This document shows positions 11,640 to 23,071 of a stretch of 64,000 bases of DNA, one piece after another (the first letter of the stretch is position 1; every line of letters begins with the position of its first letter). Origin of the DNA: Rhodocollybia butyracea (taxonomy: Eukaryota > Basidiomycota > Agaricomycetes > Agaricales > Omphalotaceae). The notes under the pieces were generated by a model. It was not told the origin of the DNA. It ran no database searches and worked only from the letters and a program-made list of their open reading frames with translations. The stretch is taken from contig JADNRY010000017.1 in NCBI GenBank assembly GCA_015501585.1, positions 248,001-312,000 on the forward strand. Reading direction: 5' to 3'. A program made the position numbers and the translations under genes.

Positions 11640-12821
11640 ATGATCTTTCCTTTTCTTCGTACAGCGTCCATTAATATTCATAGTCGTTCTTTCAACGCTT
11701 ACAGGGCTCTAGCCAAACGAAAAATAGTGCCAAAGATGCAAGATGCAATAGAGGGTCCACTTGTTTGGATAGACTGCGAGATGCGCGTTTCATATCTAGT
11801 TTTTCTACCCCCTGTTACTTACTTATATTTCTCGTCAGGACAGGATTGGACCCACAAAAGGATAAAATAGTAGGACAAGGAGAAATACACTGCTTGTTAT
11901 TTCGACTCATCAACTCCTTTAGCTTGAAATTGCCGTTCTCATCACCAACGGAAACCTTGAAACCGTCGACGAAGGCATCGAGTATGTTATTAAAACTGAA
12001 AAACACGTTTTAGACCAGTGAGCCGAATATTACCTGCTTTGCTATCTGGCCTTGATCCTTAGAGAGAACATAGAATGGATGAATGGTGTACGAATCAACA
12101 CGGAAACGTGAGTCTGTCTGGTGTGTTCACGAGTTATGGGCCAACAAGAACCGCACAGTCTGGTTTGACCAACAGCTGTTTGAACTCTCCTCACACACAC
12201 AAATATGTCTCACAGGCCGTTCTTGCCTATGTGAAACGATGGGTGCCCAATCCACGAACCGCAGTGCTTGCTGGAAACTCTGTACATGCCGACCGTTCTT
12301 TCTTGGTCAACGAAATGCCAGAGCTCTTAGACTGGCTTCACTACCGGTGCGTCCCTTTAGCTATACGACATTAATTACGGTATTCTTATATATCTATCAG
12401 GATCGTCGGCAAGTGACTTTTATCTTGAAATTTTCCAATAACTTAGCGCTGTCTTCAGATGTATCTTCGATTAAAGTAAGACCGCATCGTACTGTTGAAT
12501 ACGAAGACTTAACACTCTTATCTCTAGGAACTGGCTCAACGCTGGTACAAAGACCTTCTCAGAAGCCACCGCGTCTATACGAGAGCGACCACAGGTGATC
12601 ACCTAGTCATCGCTCTTCTCAAGCTTTACTGATGATGTATCTTCAGAGCTTTGAGTGACATCCAAGGTTCTATTACTGGTGAGAGTGGCTTTGCTTTTTA
12701 TGCCCTGCAAGAAACTCAAAGTTGTTTTTCAGAGTTGAAGTGGTATCGTGATAATTTTTTCGTAAAGCCAAAGACACCACCGCCGTCCGATAGCTCTGAC
12801 CAGCCTCCGACAGCTCCATAG
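11640..12821 (+). CDS. REX2: Oligoribonuclease, mitochondrial type (REX2/Orn)
   Basis: A 3'-5' exonuclease of the DEDDh family that degrades very short RNAs. Motifs in order: WIDCEMTGLD (first Asp/Glu), LEIAVLITNGN, GNSVHADRSFL (third Asp), RIVDVSSIKEL, then RALSDI and ELKWYRDNFF. The N-terminus from 11640 (MIFPFLRTASINIHSRSF) looks like a mitochondrial presequence. Reconstructed exons: 11640-11782, 11839-11869, 11923-12017, 12074-12107, 12159-12346, 12401-12408 (8 nt), 12459-12475 (17 nt), 12528-about 12600, 12647-12678, 12733-12821. The introns at 11783 and 12409 need GC donors (GCGCGT and GCAAGT). The join between GDH (12598-12603) and RALSD (from 12647) cannot be made with canonical sites in frame, although it carries the catalytic His and last Asp. 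Identity is certain; integrity at that join is open. Confidence 0.85.
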
Positions 12822-13089
12822 GTAGAAGTTAGGACTGAAAAGCTGGTCTTGTTTCGACTCGTACACTTGACAGGTCACGTTAGGAACGATGGGTCTACCT
12901 GAGGCTGGTGCCATTTGACAGTGACAGGAATGATGAATCGACAGTGTTTATGAATATGATCAGCTCCAATAACAAAATACGTATATGCAGAGCGGAAAGA
13001 GTACTACCGCATCCAAACCGCATCGATATCGCAAACATCAGTCTTCGGCCTTCTTCGGCACGATCAAACGTCCCCGAAGGTATCCTTGT

Positions 13090-14040
13090 AATGTCAATGT
13101 CGACTCGGGAAAATTTTTCGAATTGCTTGACCCTCAAAAACGCGGGTATCCCTGCTTTTTTATAGCTTTCAATCGTTTGAAAGTTAGACATGACCCCCAC
13201 ACACCTTGATCACAATGTCCTGATTGAATAGCGCGCCTAATTCCGATCTTAGGATACTTAAAGTAATCATTCTCATAAGACCTGTATCCCTCAAAGCGTT
13301 GAGCCGTGACTTTGGTAAATGCTTTGTTTGATATACAGGAAGAAACTCCAAATTTCTGAGCACCATACTAAAGATTTCGTATCGTTCTTGATAATAATAC
13401 AGGGAGATCGTCACGACGGGAAGGCCGTTGGGAGTCGGAGTCGGACTCTAGTGTTGATGTCCAAGATGTCCCCCAGGACAGCAAACGTGAATCTGAAATA
13501 GCACTTTCCGAAGGGATTACAGGATATTTATATCAAGTACTTGATAAAGTCGATGACAACATCATGGAACCTCATAAATCCAGAGGCCGCGGAACCTATG
13601 GCTCGAAAATGCTGCAAATTGGATGTACGTTCCGGTTGGAAGACTAATAATATCTACTGGAAATCAAGCATCCGCGCGGTAAGGCCAGCTGATTGAAAAG
13701 ATACAGAAATCGCTCAAACAGCTCGATCTTGTTTCGCATGAGGAACGCCATTTGTAGCGGACCGCCGAAATGAAAGCAACAGGGTAAGTACACTGTATTC
13801 TTGGAGGTATTACCATTCCCCAGTAGGCAGTGGGGAGACCATACGACGGGGCGGCGGTCTGCAGCGGTTAAAGTGAAACAGGTTTTTCCTGTGTAAAACA
13901 AATGAATAGCAGTGAACAAAGAGGCTAATTGTCCTACGTATTAAACCAAATTCGAAATTTGAACTAGTTTGAAGAGAACTGGGGGCGGTCCCGCTTTTGT
14001 GTCCTGCCTTCTTCAGTTCAACATCGGACGCAGTTATATA
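13090..14040 (-). pseudogene. Decayed partial copy of the TmpA-like gene
   Basis: Segments match the intact gene at 15053-17436 in the same order and strand. The C-terminal motif KKAGIPAF at about 13140-13165 matches KQAGIPAF at 15085-15110. The block 13540-13660 (TTGATAAAGTCGATGACAAC and following) matches 16597-16720. The membrane segment PLQMAFLMRNK near 13720-13760 matches NLQMALLMRNE near 16830-16865. The block 13930-14010 (GTCCTACGTATTAAACCAAA and following) matches 17020-17100. The middle of the parent (about 15300-16590) is absent, replaced by unrelated sequence around 13420-13530, and the N-terminal repeats are missing. Frames are broken between blocks. It is a duplication that lost its core and is unlikely to encode a working protein. 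Confidence 0.75.
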
Positions 14041-15052
14041 TATAAATTTGACCTCTATATCTCTCAGGAAGGAAGGCTATTTGCACGGTGTAGTTCATAA
14101 CCCCGGCTCCGGCACCGTCATGGTGCACATTCGCTTCGGCAACACAAGTTTCAGAGGATATTTGTTGCTCACCCAGATGGAGTAAAAGCAAAGGCGCTAT
14201 AGCCCGTTGTCCAGTGCGACTCCGAGTTGACTATGATCTTGACGCTTCTGGAGTGCATCGAGAAAGTGACTGTGGGGGCTGTATCAAAAGCGTGTGCACT
14301 CCCGAAGTCTCATTCAAGTTGTCGTCAATCAATGCTTCCTCGACATCTCGATATTTGAGTCAGGTACCCGACGTCGGATGCTTCGGTGGCGATCTGCGTA
14401 TTTGTCGCAAAGTACTTACAGTATATGAGAGTATATGCCGAATAAGCTTGATCACATAGTGGAATCGGTAGCAAGGATAAATGTTTAATTCACGCTGACA
14501 GCACAAATGCATGAAGCATAATCTTTAGTCGTCATCGCAGGCCGAGAATAACTACGTATATACGCCGGGAACATGCTAGGCAAGAGCTTGAAGGTCGGAT
14601 GGCAGAGAGCAACGATCAGGATGAAACCCGCCGGACTTTGGCCATCACGGCTTGATCATGGTAGATGCATATAGGCACTTTTCCTCAGCTGGCATCGCCA
14701 AATATCCTGAGATCCCCAAACTAGGCCACATCCCTTCCGCCGTGTCGAAAGTAAATATGCCGGCGCTTCCCCCTTGCCTTTCGCATGTATTTTTGTTGAA
14801 TGCTAGTAATGCATAATGCTTCAGTGATAATATTTTGTGTCCAAAACTACATTATTATCTCTACGTTGAGCGACCAACTCTAACGACTATTATATATATG
14901 TTTTATACAATACGATAGATAAGTGTGGTACTAGCCACCAGTACCAGTTTAAAAGAGGGGAATGAGTTTAACAATACATATAGAGCAAATACAAGTGTTT
15001 TATACGGTTAAAAGTCCCAAAGAGTTCCCTGCATAACATATCAATATCAGTT
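14041..15052. other. Intergenic, AT-rich
   Basis: No supported gene. A plus-strand open frame at 14214-14459 has no domain or intron support. The right half (about 14760-15050) is AT-rich with TATA-like runs and lies 3' of the TmpA-like gene. Confidence 0.4.
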
Positions 15053-17436
15053 TTAATGCGAAGAGCTTTTGGATGACTTGAGACTCACGAATGCTGGTAT
15101 CCCCGCTTGTTTACAACCCTCCATCATTTCCGTATTTCCTTGGAAATTGGATGTGATGAAGACGACCTCTGCATTCCATGATTCGTAGACCTCCTTGAGC
15201 AATTTCATAGTATCTGGACGTCCTCCTGGGTAGATGCACATAATTTAATAACATGCTTGATTTAGAAACTGGGATGAACTAACCTTGCTTTCTAGAGTCC
15301 CAGAGGGTAACACGTCCCTCTAGGTTATTGTGAATCAAGCCTGAAATCGTCGACCCAAAGGTCTTTTCTTGGTCAGAGCCAATCCAGATGAGGTACCTAA
15401 GAGTCCAAACCGTCTCAGCACTATGATCTCTACTCGAAATTAAAACTACTCACCAGTCTGGCGACTACATTTTGCAAAAATTGGTCAGACACGAGTCCTA
15501 GAAATTTCGGAGTAGTAGTTGCGTACCTGTAAGCACGTTGACAAGGCTGCACCAAGACCGGTTCCGGTGCAAATTCGGATACCTCTCTAGATTCAAAAAT
15601 GATATTTAGATAAAAGTGACCGCAACCCGAAGCAGTTCTCTCACCTTGTACAGAGTAGATGTATTGGAGACACCAGCGAACTAGCGATGAAGGCGGAATC
15701 AGCATATGTAATGACCATCTGAAAATTTGGCGTACTTTAAGTTGTCTTGTCCATATATGCGTCGGCTGATCCTGGACTAGGCTTTTGGTAAAGTCTCCTT
15801 GGACACCGCAGATTAGGTAGTGGTGTTTGGCGTTGACGCCTTCCCTAAAAACGTTCTGTATCAATAACTGGTAAGTGGACTATGAGGGCAGTGCGTACGA
15901 GATAATTCCGAAAGCATGATACTCCATAATGGAGCTTCGCGATATTCTTGCAAGAAGACCTTGCTGCATGCCTCTGTCAAAGCGTAGAACCGCGACTTTT
16001 GGTGAGGGCTAGGACGTAAAATGTGTAAACGAGAAGGAATATGACTCGGACTCTAGACTGCCACTCACGATTTCGATATCCACCTTCACACGTCGGATAG
16101 TCAGCCATGGCCACAAGATCCTGTTTTCCGCCGAGTTAGCGCCACGCGAAAAGGGGATGTGTTGGTGCTTACAGGAAACTCATCACGAGAGCGAACCAAA
16201 AGTCCTGCTGGCTGATTATATGTATACCGTTGGCATTCCACGAATCAGTTTCTGTGTCATAAGAATCACCCAGGATGACGAAGACCCAGGCTAAAATCTA
16301 CTGAGTGACCGTCGCTGCACCTTAAATGGATACTTACTGAATAACATCCCAAGCCTGAATTACTTTTCGTCAGAAAACAAGGAATCCATCGAGATAGAGA
16401 CAACTCACCATCCGATGAAGCGGTGATGCTTCTCAAATACACTGGAAACAGGTAAGTTTCCAATCTTCACCGGCCAGATGAAAACGTACTTATGATGGGT
16501 ATTGCGGACCCAAGGGAAGGCAGATAAGATAGAAATACCGATGGCGACATTCGTTGCCACACCGAATGCCAGGATCGCATCATGCGTATTTCTGTGGTTG
16601 ATAAAGTCGATGACAACACGAAAAACAAGCCACATAAATCCAGAGCTCGCGCATCCTGAGTGTATGCCCCCCAGATGCTGTAAAACAGATGTACACGCTA
16701 GCCGGAAGGCTAATGGTGTCCACTAAAAACTCATTGTTTCAGTAAGAAGCAACTATCTGACAGGATAAACATCGGGAATAACCTTGGCGAAGAGAGTATT
16801 GACCACCAAATACAGGAATCGACCGAACAACTCGTTCCTCATGAGGAGTGCCATTTGTAAATTGCCTAGAATGAAAGCGCTAGTGTATTTCCGGGGGTAT
16901 TGCCATACGCCAGTAGCGGCAAGGACGAGGCCGATGATATTCAGAGTGACAGTCAAAACGAAAAATTTCCTGTGCAAAACAATTAAACAACAGCATATAC
17001 GAGGCAGAGAGGAGGGTTACCTGTACGTATTAAACCAAAGTTGAAATTTAATCCAGTTGGTAGTTTTGGGGCGAGGGCTTGGGGTGGGCGGTCCCGGTTT
17101 GGCGATGATTCCTGCCTCCTTTGATTCAGTTTTCGGCTTTAGCATGGAATTTGAAGGCGAGTGTTCTAGAGTTTTCCGCTCTGCTTCTTTTGGGGAAAAC
17201 AGAGTAGCTGAGGAAGATATATGCTGGAGAACTTTCTGTTGTCCAGTTTCATCGGCAGCACGATTCTGAGAGGACATGGAAGCCACAGAGCCTACCGCCC
17301 GTAGAGTAGCATCTGATGTCGAGTGTTCCAAAGCCTTCTGCTCAACGTCTTTTAAGGAGAACAAAGTAGCCGAAGAGGGGATATACTCGAGCACTCCCTT
17401 TTCAGCTTCATCGGCAGTACGAGTCTCAGAGGACAT
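15053..17436 (-). CDS. TmpA-like integral membrane flavoprotein
   Basis: The protein starts at 17436 with a soluble N-terminus holding a tandem internal repeat (MSSETRTADEAEKG and MSSQNRAADETGQQ, 53 residues apart, each followed by SSATLFS). Membrane segments follow: KFFVLTVTLNIIGLVLAATG, SAFILGNLQMALLMRN with RFLYLVVNTLF, ASSGFMWLVFRVVIDF, and ATNVAIGISILSAFPWVR then VFEKHHRFIGW. The C-terminal half is an oxidoreductase-like module: YLIWIGSDQEKTFG, LIHNNLEGRVTLWDSR, GGRPDTMKLLKEVYESW, AEVVFITSN and AGIPAF near the end. This layout is that of the TmpA family (a membrane flavoprotein affecting conidiation in Aspergillus) and of the membrane half of some NRPS-like enzymes. No adenylation domain is nearby. 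About ten short introns; not all junctions were checked. Its physiological role here is unknown. Confidence 0.75.
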
Positions 17437-19031
17437 TGTGTTGGGGGGCAGGTGGAGTGAAAAACCCCACCGACCGACTTTCGAGGTTCTTATACTACAT
17501 AGTAGGAGGCTGTTTCGCTCTGTTTTGGGGAAACAGGACCGGTAGATTTACCAAGCCGCTACTGAACTTCTCGGGCTACTTTGACATGGTGCTACGAGGC
17601 CGTTGGTAGTCCAGAGAAGCGGTGGCTGTATTAGGGACCTCCGAGTATTACGGTAGGTCCTGGATTTGAATAAGTCAAACCTGCCAATCACTAACGAGAT
17701 ACTTGAATATCGGAAAGGCTTGCCTATAGGTCATCGGTAGTACCTCAAGAACAAACAATTTTGGTGATTGCCTCAGTCGAAAATGTCAGCCGAAGATGAA
17801 CGTATGCGATATCGATAAGCCCGAACAGTATATGATCCAATCTTGTAACAAGCCAAGCAAACTGCTCAATTGTTCCTGGAATCAACATCGTATTTTCTAT
17901 TCTCTGCGTACTCCGGTTGAAATCGTCTTCAAATTTCTTCGATACTGTTATCTAGTTGGTCGATACCGGTATTTTAGGTTATCTGCAAGTTATCTGCGAT
18001 GAGAATGAAGCTGAAAGTCCACTAATATGTCAGTCGTGTCGTGTCGAAGTAGTGTCGAAGTGGATTATCGAATATATCTGGCAAGCAATATTTGCTACAA
18101 GTTTGAATCCCGCAGGCACACGGGAATGAAAGCACTGCAAAGCCTGAAAGTCTGCGGGACGTTATCGAGTCAGTCTCAGTCAGATTGGACTCTATGATTA
18201 GAAACTATGTGAAAGTTAATGGTAGTGAGTCAGTAGTGCTTACTGTGTGGTTTTCACTCTGGACTCTAATAGCTTAATCTTACGGTATATGGACAAGTTC
18301 ATCGTCGGAGTCGGAAGGAAGGAAGGACGCAGTTATTGCACAGCACATAGTACGGCAAAACATCGGCGCTTATACACTCTCCGACGGCGGGAGAGCATGC
18401 TGTTTGAAACGCGTCTCTGCCGGATAAGTACTGTCTCTATCGCGAGAACTGTAAAAGATCTGAAAAAGTGTTCCCGCCCGCAACACCATTTACTGAAGAA
18501 CTTCATGGTCAACCTCCCGCCTGTATCCTCATCAATTTGGCGGTCATTGGGCGTCTCGGATCAAGATAAAATAGACTGCCGACCTTTCAGGTTGCCAGGT
18601 CAACTTTACTTAGAGCAAGCCGAACTGTTCAGCGGCCAAAGCGAACTTCGTGCTACATCTTATCTGGGGAGCGCTCCAGCCATTCAATTATAGGGTTTAC
18701 GAGTTGCTGACTCGGAGTAGTTGTAGGAGCAGACGATGGATCAGTCTAGCGTAGATAATAGCGCCCTCAGGCCTAAATATGCATGCGCTAACATAATGGG
18801 GCGAGGGGATAATCGTGTCGGAGATGTTATGTCGGGGTGTTTTGGGAGTATTTGGCGAGTAATTGTGCGGTTGAGTCGGCTCGATGATCTTATCAGCATG
18901 CTAATCTTATCCGGCCTAATGGAGATAGAGATTTAGCGCTGAAATTTTCCCAATTTTTTCTTCGCTGTTCGAGTCATCTTCGTGCTTCACTTATAGAGCT
19001 TTGGCCGCGTGGGCTGTTTCACAGCTCAAAC
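17437..19031. other. Intergenic, no confident gene
   Basis: The upstream regions of the TmpA-like gene (left) and the carbamoyl-phosphate synthase gene (right). A plus-strand open frame at 18247-18693 (148 residues) has no recognisable domain, no intron and odd composition; I do not call it a gene. Confidence 0.4.
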
Positions 19032-22000
19032 ATGAGCTTTCTACGACCACAGCTGGTTCAGCCATTTGCTCGAAATTTTCCCGGCGCCTCTGTTCGATAT
19101 TTTCACCGATCACGCGTTTCTCTTGCTCTAGCCCCTTCTAATCCTGTACGCGCTGTGGCTGCTCCCGCGGTTGGCTCATACGCACCAAAAGACGGCGAAC
19201 ATGTTCTCAGCTCACCATCTGAGCTGGCTAGAAAAATATCCGCCAAAGTTCTTCCAAAACTCCCCCGCCCCGATGTGCAGAAAGTTGTCGTCGTCGGAAG
19301 TGGAGGCCTCTCCATCGGACAAGCCGGAGAATTCGATTATTCTGGTTCTCAGGCTTTAAAAGCCCTTAGTGAAGAGGGTGTACAAGCTGTTCTTATTAAC
19401 CCTAATATCGCAACTTGGCAAACCTCACATCAACTTGCCTCGGAGGTTTACTTTCTGCCCGTTACTGCTGATTATGTCGCCTACGTCTTGGAAAAAGAAC
19501 GACCTGATGGTATCCTTCTTACTTTCGGTGGTCAAAGTGCGCTCAACGTCGGAATTGCTCTGGACAAAATGGGTATTTTAGAACGGCTGGGTGTCCAAGT
19601 CCTTGGTACACCTATCAGAACATTAGAGATATCGGAAGACAGAGATTTATTCGTTAAGGCTCTCAAAGGTTTTTCTTTTTAACTTTTTTATCCCAAATCA
19701 GTCACTCACTGTACTCAACAGAAATTGATATTCCTGTTGCCCAATCGACAGCAGTGTCCACTGTCAATGCTGCTCTAGCTGCTGCAGAAACGATTGGTTA
19801 TCCCGTCATCCTCCGTTCAGCCTTCACTCTCGGTGGATTAGGCTCAGGATTCGCAAATACACCCGATGAATTGCGTGACCTCTCAGCAAAAAGTCTCAGT
19901 CTCAGTCCTCAAGTACTGATTGAGCGAAGTATGAAAGGCTGGAAGGAACTGGAATACGAGGTCGTTCGGGACGGTGCTGATGTACGTCTTGAACCCGTTT
20001 TTTTTTTTCAACTTTCAATTAATATTGCAATAGAACACTATCATTTGCTGTAACATGGAAAACTTTGATCCCCTCGGCACGCATACTGGTGATTCCATTG
20101 TAGTGGCACCCTCCAGACTCTTCCAGACGACGAGTACCACATGCTTCGTACTGCTGCACTGAAGGTCATCCGTCATCTGGGCGTCGTAGGTGAATGTAAC
20201 ATCCAGTATGCGCTGAATCCGAACGCCAGGGAATATTGTGTCATTGAGGTCAATGCCCGGTAAGGATCCCCACTTTCTTGGAATCATACGATCCTTATCA
20301 ATTACCCTGTTTAGTCTGAGTCGATCAAGGTAATAACATCCCCCGATCCATTAATTTTTGGGCTCACTATGATTTTCAGTGCTCTTGCTTCTAAAGCCAC
20401 TGGTTACCCTCTTGCATACACTGCGGCCAAGATAGCTCTAGGATATACCCTGCCAGAACTTCCTAATGCTGTTACCAAGACTACTACTGCTTGCTTTGAA
20501 CCTTCTCTAGATTATATCGTCACCAAGATTCCGAAATGGGATCTGGCAAAGTTCTCTTCTCAGGTCAACCGTCAAGTGGGCTCAGCAATGAAGTCTGTTG
20601 GTGAGGTCATGGCTATTGGGCGTACATTTGAGGAAAGTCTCCAGAAGGCCATCAGGCAAGTCGATCCCCGTTGGAAAGGTTTTGAGGTCTACATTGAGCC
20701 TGAGGATTTGGATGATGCTTTAACGAAGCCCACCGACATGCGGTTATTTGCTATTGCGTACGCCATGTATAGAAAAAACTATACTGTTGACCAACTCCAT
20801 GAGTTGACCAAGATTGACAAGGTGAAGTGTACCGTCAACTTTAAAGAATATATCCCATTCTGACGATATGACAGTGGTTCTTGCACAAGGTAGACAATAT
20901 CGTTCAAACCCACCACGCGATCAAAGCTGCTGGATCACTGGAGAACATCGATCAAGAGCTCATGACTCGTGCAAAACGTATGGGCTTTGCTGATAGTCAG
21001 ATTGCCGACCTGGTCTCTTCCTCTGAAGACCAAGTTCGTGCTCACCGTAAATCTTTCGGTATCACACCTTTTGTCAAACGGATTGATACTCTTGCGGCCG
21101 AATTCCCTGCCCACACCAACTACCTCTACACAACCTACAACGCGTCCGAGCACGATGTTGAGTTTGACGAGCACGGAACTATGGTTCTCGGTAGCGGTGT
21201 TTACCGTATCGGTAGCAGTGTCGAATTTGATTGGTGTGCCGTGACATGTGCGAGGAAGTTGAGGGATATGGGCAAACGGACTGTTATGATCAACTACAAC
21301 CCGGAAACTGTGTCAACCGATTTCGATGAAGCCGACCGATTATACTTTGAAGAACTCGGATACGAGCGAGTCATGGATATCTATGAGCTCGAACAAGCTC
21401 AGGGTGTTATCGTCAGTGTGGGAGGTTAGTGCATCTTGAAATTCTGTTTCGATCCAGTATCTAACATGATTTGCAGGTCAACTTCCTCAAAATATTGCGC
21501 TTCGGCTCAAACAAACTGGCGTAAATGTACTTGGAACGGATCCGGAACAAATCGATAACGCGGAGGACCGACACAAATTCTCATCTGTGCTCGATAGTAT
21601 CGGGGTAGACCAACCCGAATGGGCAGAGGTGACAACTGTCGATGCTGCCAAGCAATTCGCCGGCAAAGTTGGGTGAGTGACACTCGAGAAAGCTTAGCAA
21701 ATTTACTCAAAAAATCGCCAGATACCCTGTACTTATTCGTCCATCCTACGTTCTCTCTGGCGCTGCCATGAATGTGGTTTATCAAGAATCGGACCTCGAA
21801 TACAGGCTCTCTGCTGCTGCCTCGGTTTCGCCTCTTCATCCCGTCGTTATGACTAAATTCATTGATGGTGCGCAAGAAATTGATGTAGATGCAGTCGCAC
21901 ACCAGGGCAAGCTCCTGCTCCACGCCATCTCCGAACACGTTGAAAATGCCGGGGTTCATTCCGGTGACGCCACCCTCGTCCTACCACCCTTCTCTTTGAG

Positions 22001-22997
22001 CGAAAGCGATATGGCCCGCCTAAAAGTTATTGCTGAAAAGGTCGCATCCGCCTTCAAAATTTCCGGGCCTTTCAACATGCAGATTATCAAGAAGCCAAAT
22101 GAGGGCCCTGAGGATGATCCAGAGCTCAAGGTTATCGAATGCAACTTGCGTGCATCACGGTCTTTCCCTTTCGTTTCCAAGGTTCTTGGTCGCAACTTTG
22201 TTGATGCTGCCACCGCGGCCATTGTGGGTCAGGATGTTCCCGAGCCCGTTGATCTCATGGCGCAAAAGCGAGACTATACCGCCATCAAGGTGTCGCAGTT
22301 CTCTTGGACTCGTCTTCCTGGCGCCGATCCTTTCTTAGGAGTTGGTAAGCAATCCAATCTAGCTCAGTTCACGAACACTATAGCTGACGCTTTTTCCAGA
22401 GATGGCTAGTACTGGGGAAGTTGCTAGTTTCGGAAAGGATATCTACGAGGCATATTGGGCTTCCTCCCTTAGCACTACGGGGTTCAAAGTTCCTCGCGCC
22501 GGTTCGGGTATGCTCTTAGGTGGCGATGTGACCAAACCCGAGATGGCCACTGTGGCGAAAAAACTATTCGAATTGGGCTTCAAACTCTACTGTTCGTCAC
22601 CCGCCGTCGAAGAATTCCTGAACAATATCCCCTACATCTCTGCAAAGCGAATCTTTTTCCCAACGAAAGACAAGAGAAAGTTGCGCGAAGTTTTTGATGA
22701 ATATGACATCCAATGTGTCATAAATCTTGCTCAATCTCGGGCTACATCTTTCACAGATGAAGATTATGTTGCTCGACGGTGAGTCTATCCTATCTTTTCA
22801 TCAAATGATTATTCATGCAGGTTTACAGAAATGCTGTTGATTTCGGATTACCATTGTTAAACAATGCTCGCACCGCTCAGCTCTTCGTGGAGAGTTTAGC
22901 AAAGAAAATACCCCAAGGTGGCCTAAAAGGCTACGTGGAAGGACGTATACCCTCGGAAGTGAAGTCCTGGAGAGAGTTCGTCGGCTCGCGTGTCTGA
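19032..22997 (+). CDS. CPA2: Carbamoyl-phosphate synthase large chain, arginine-specific, mitochondrial
   Basis: Makes carbamoyl phosphate from glutamine-derived ammonia, bicarbonate and 2 ATP for arginine synthesis, with a separate small subunit. The N-terminus ([24 protein letters not shown]) is a mitochondrial presequence. Two ATP-grasp halves are clear: [20 protein letters not shown] and [18 protein letters not shown] in the first, [18 protein letters not shown] and [16 protein letters not shown] in the second, then an MGS-like allosteric end ([25 protein letters not shown]). No ATCase or DHOase is fused, so it is the arginine rather than the pyrimidine enzyme. Exons include 19032-19668, 19722-19981, 20034-20259, a 15-nt microexon 20315-20329, 20380-20821 and 20875 onward; the last starts at 22829. 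One base is missing near 20108-20114: exon 3 is 226 nt but 227 is required. Confidence 0.95.
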
Positions 22998-23071
22998 TGG
23001 AGAACAAAAAGAGCGAACCAGCTCTGTATTTTATTGCCCGTTTTATATATTAAATAGCATGCTTAACGAAT

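Noticed and set aside
15053..17436. An NRPS-like enzyme
   Set aside because: Only the membrane/flavoprotein half is present; no adenylation or carrier domain lies in the flanking sequence.
18247..18693. A 148-residue plus-strand open frame upstream of CPA2
   Set aside because: No domain, no intron, unusual composition; nothing beyond length supports it.
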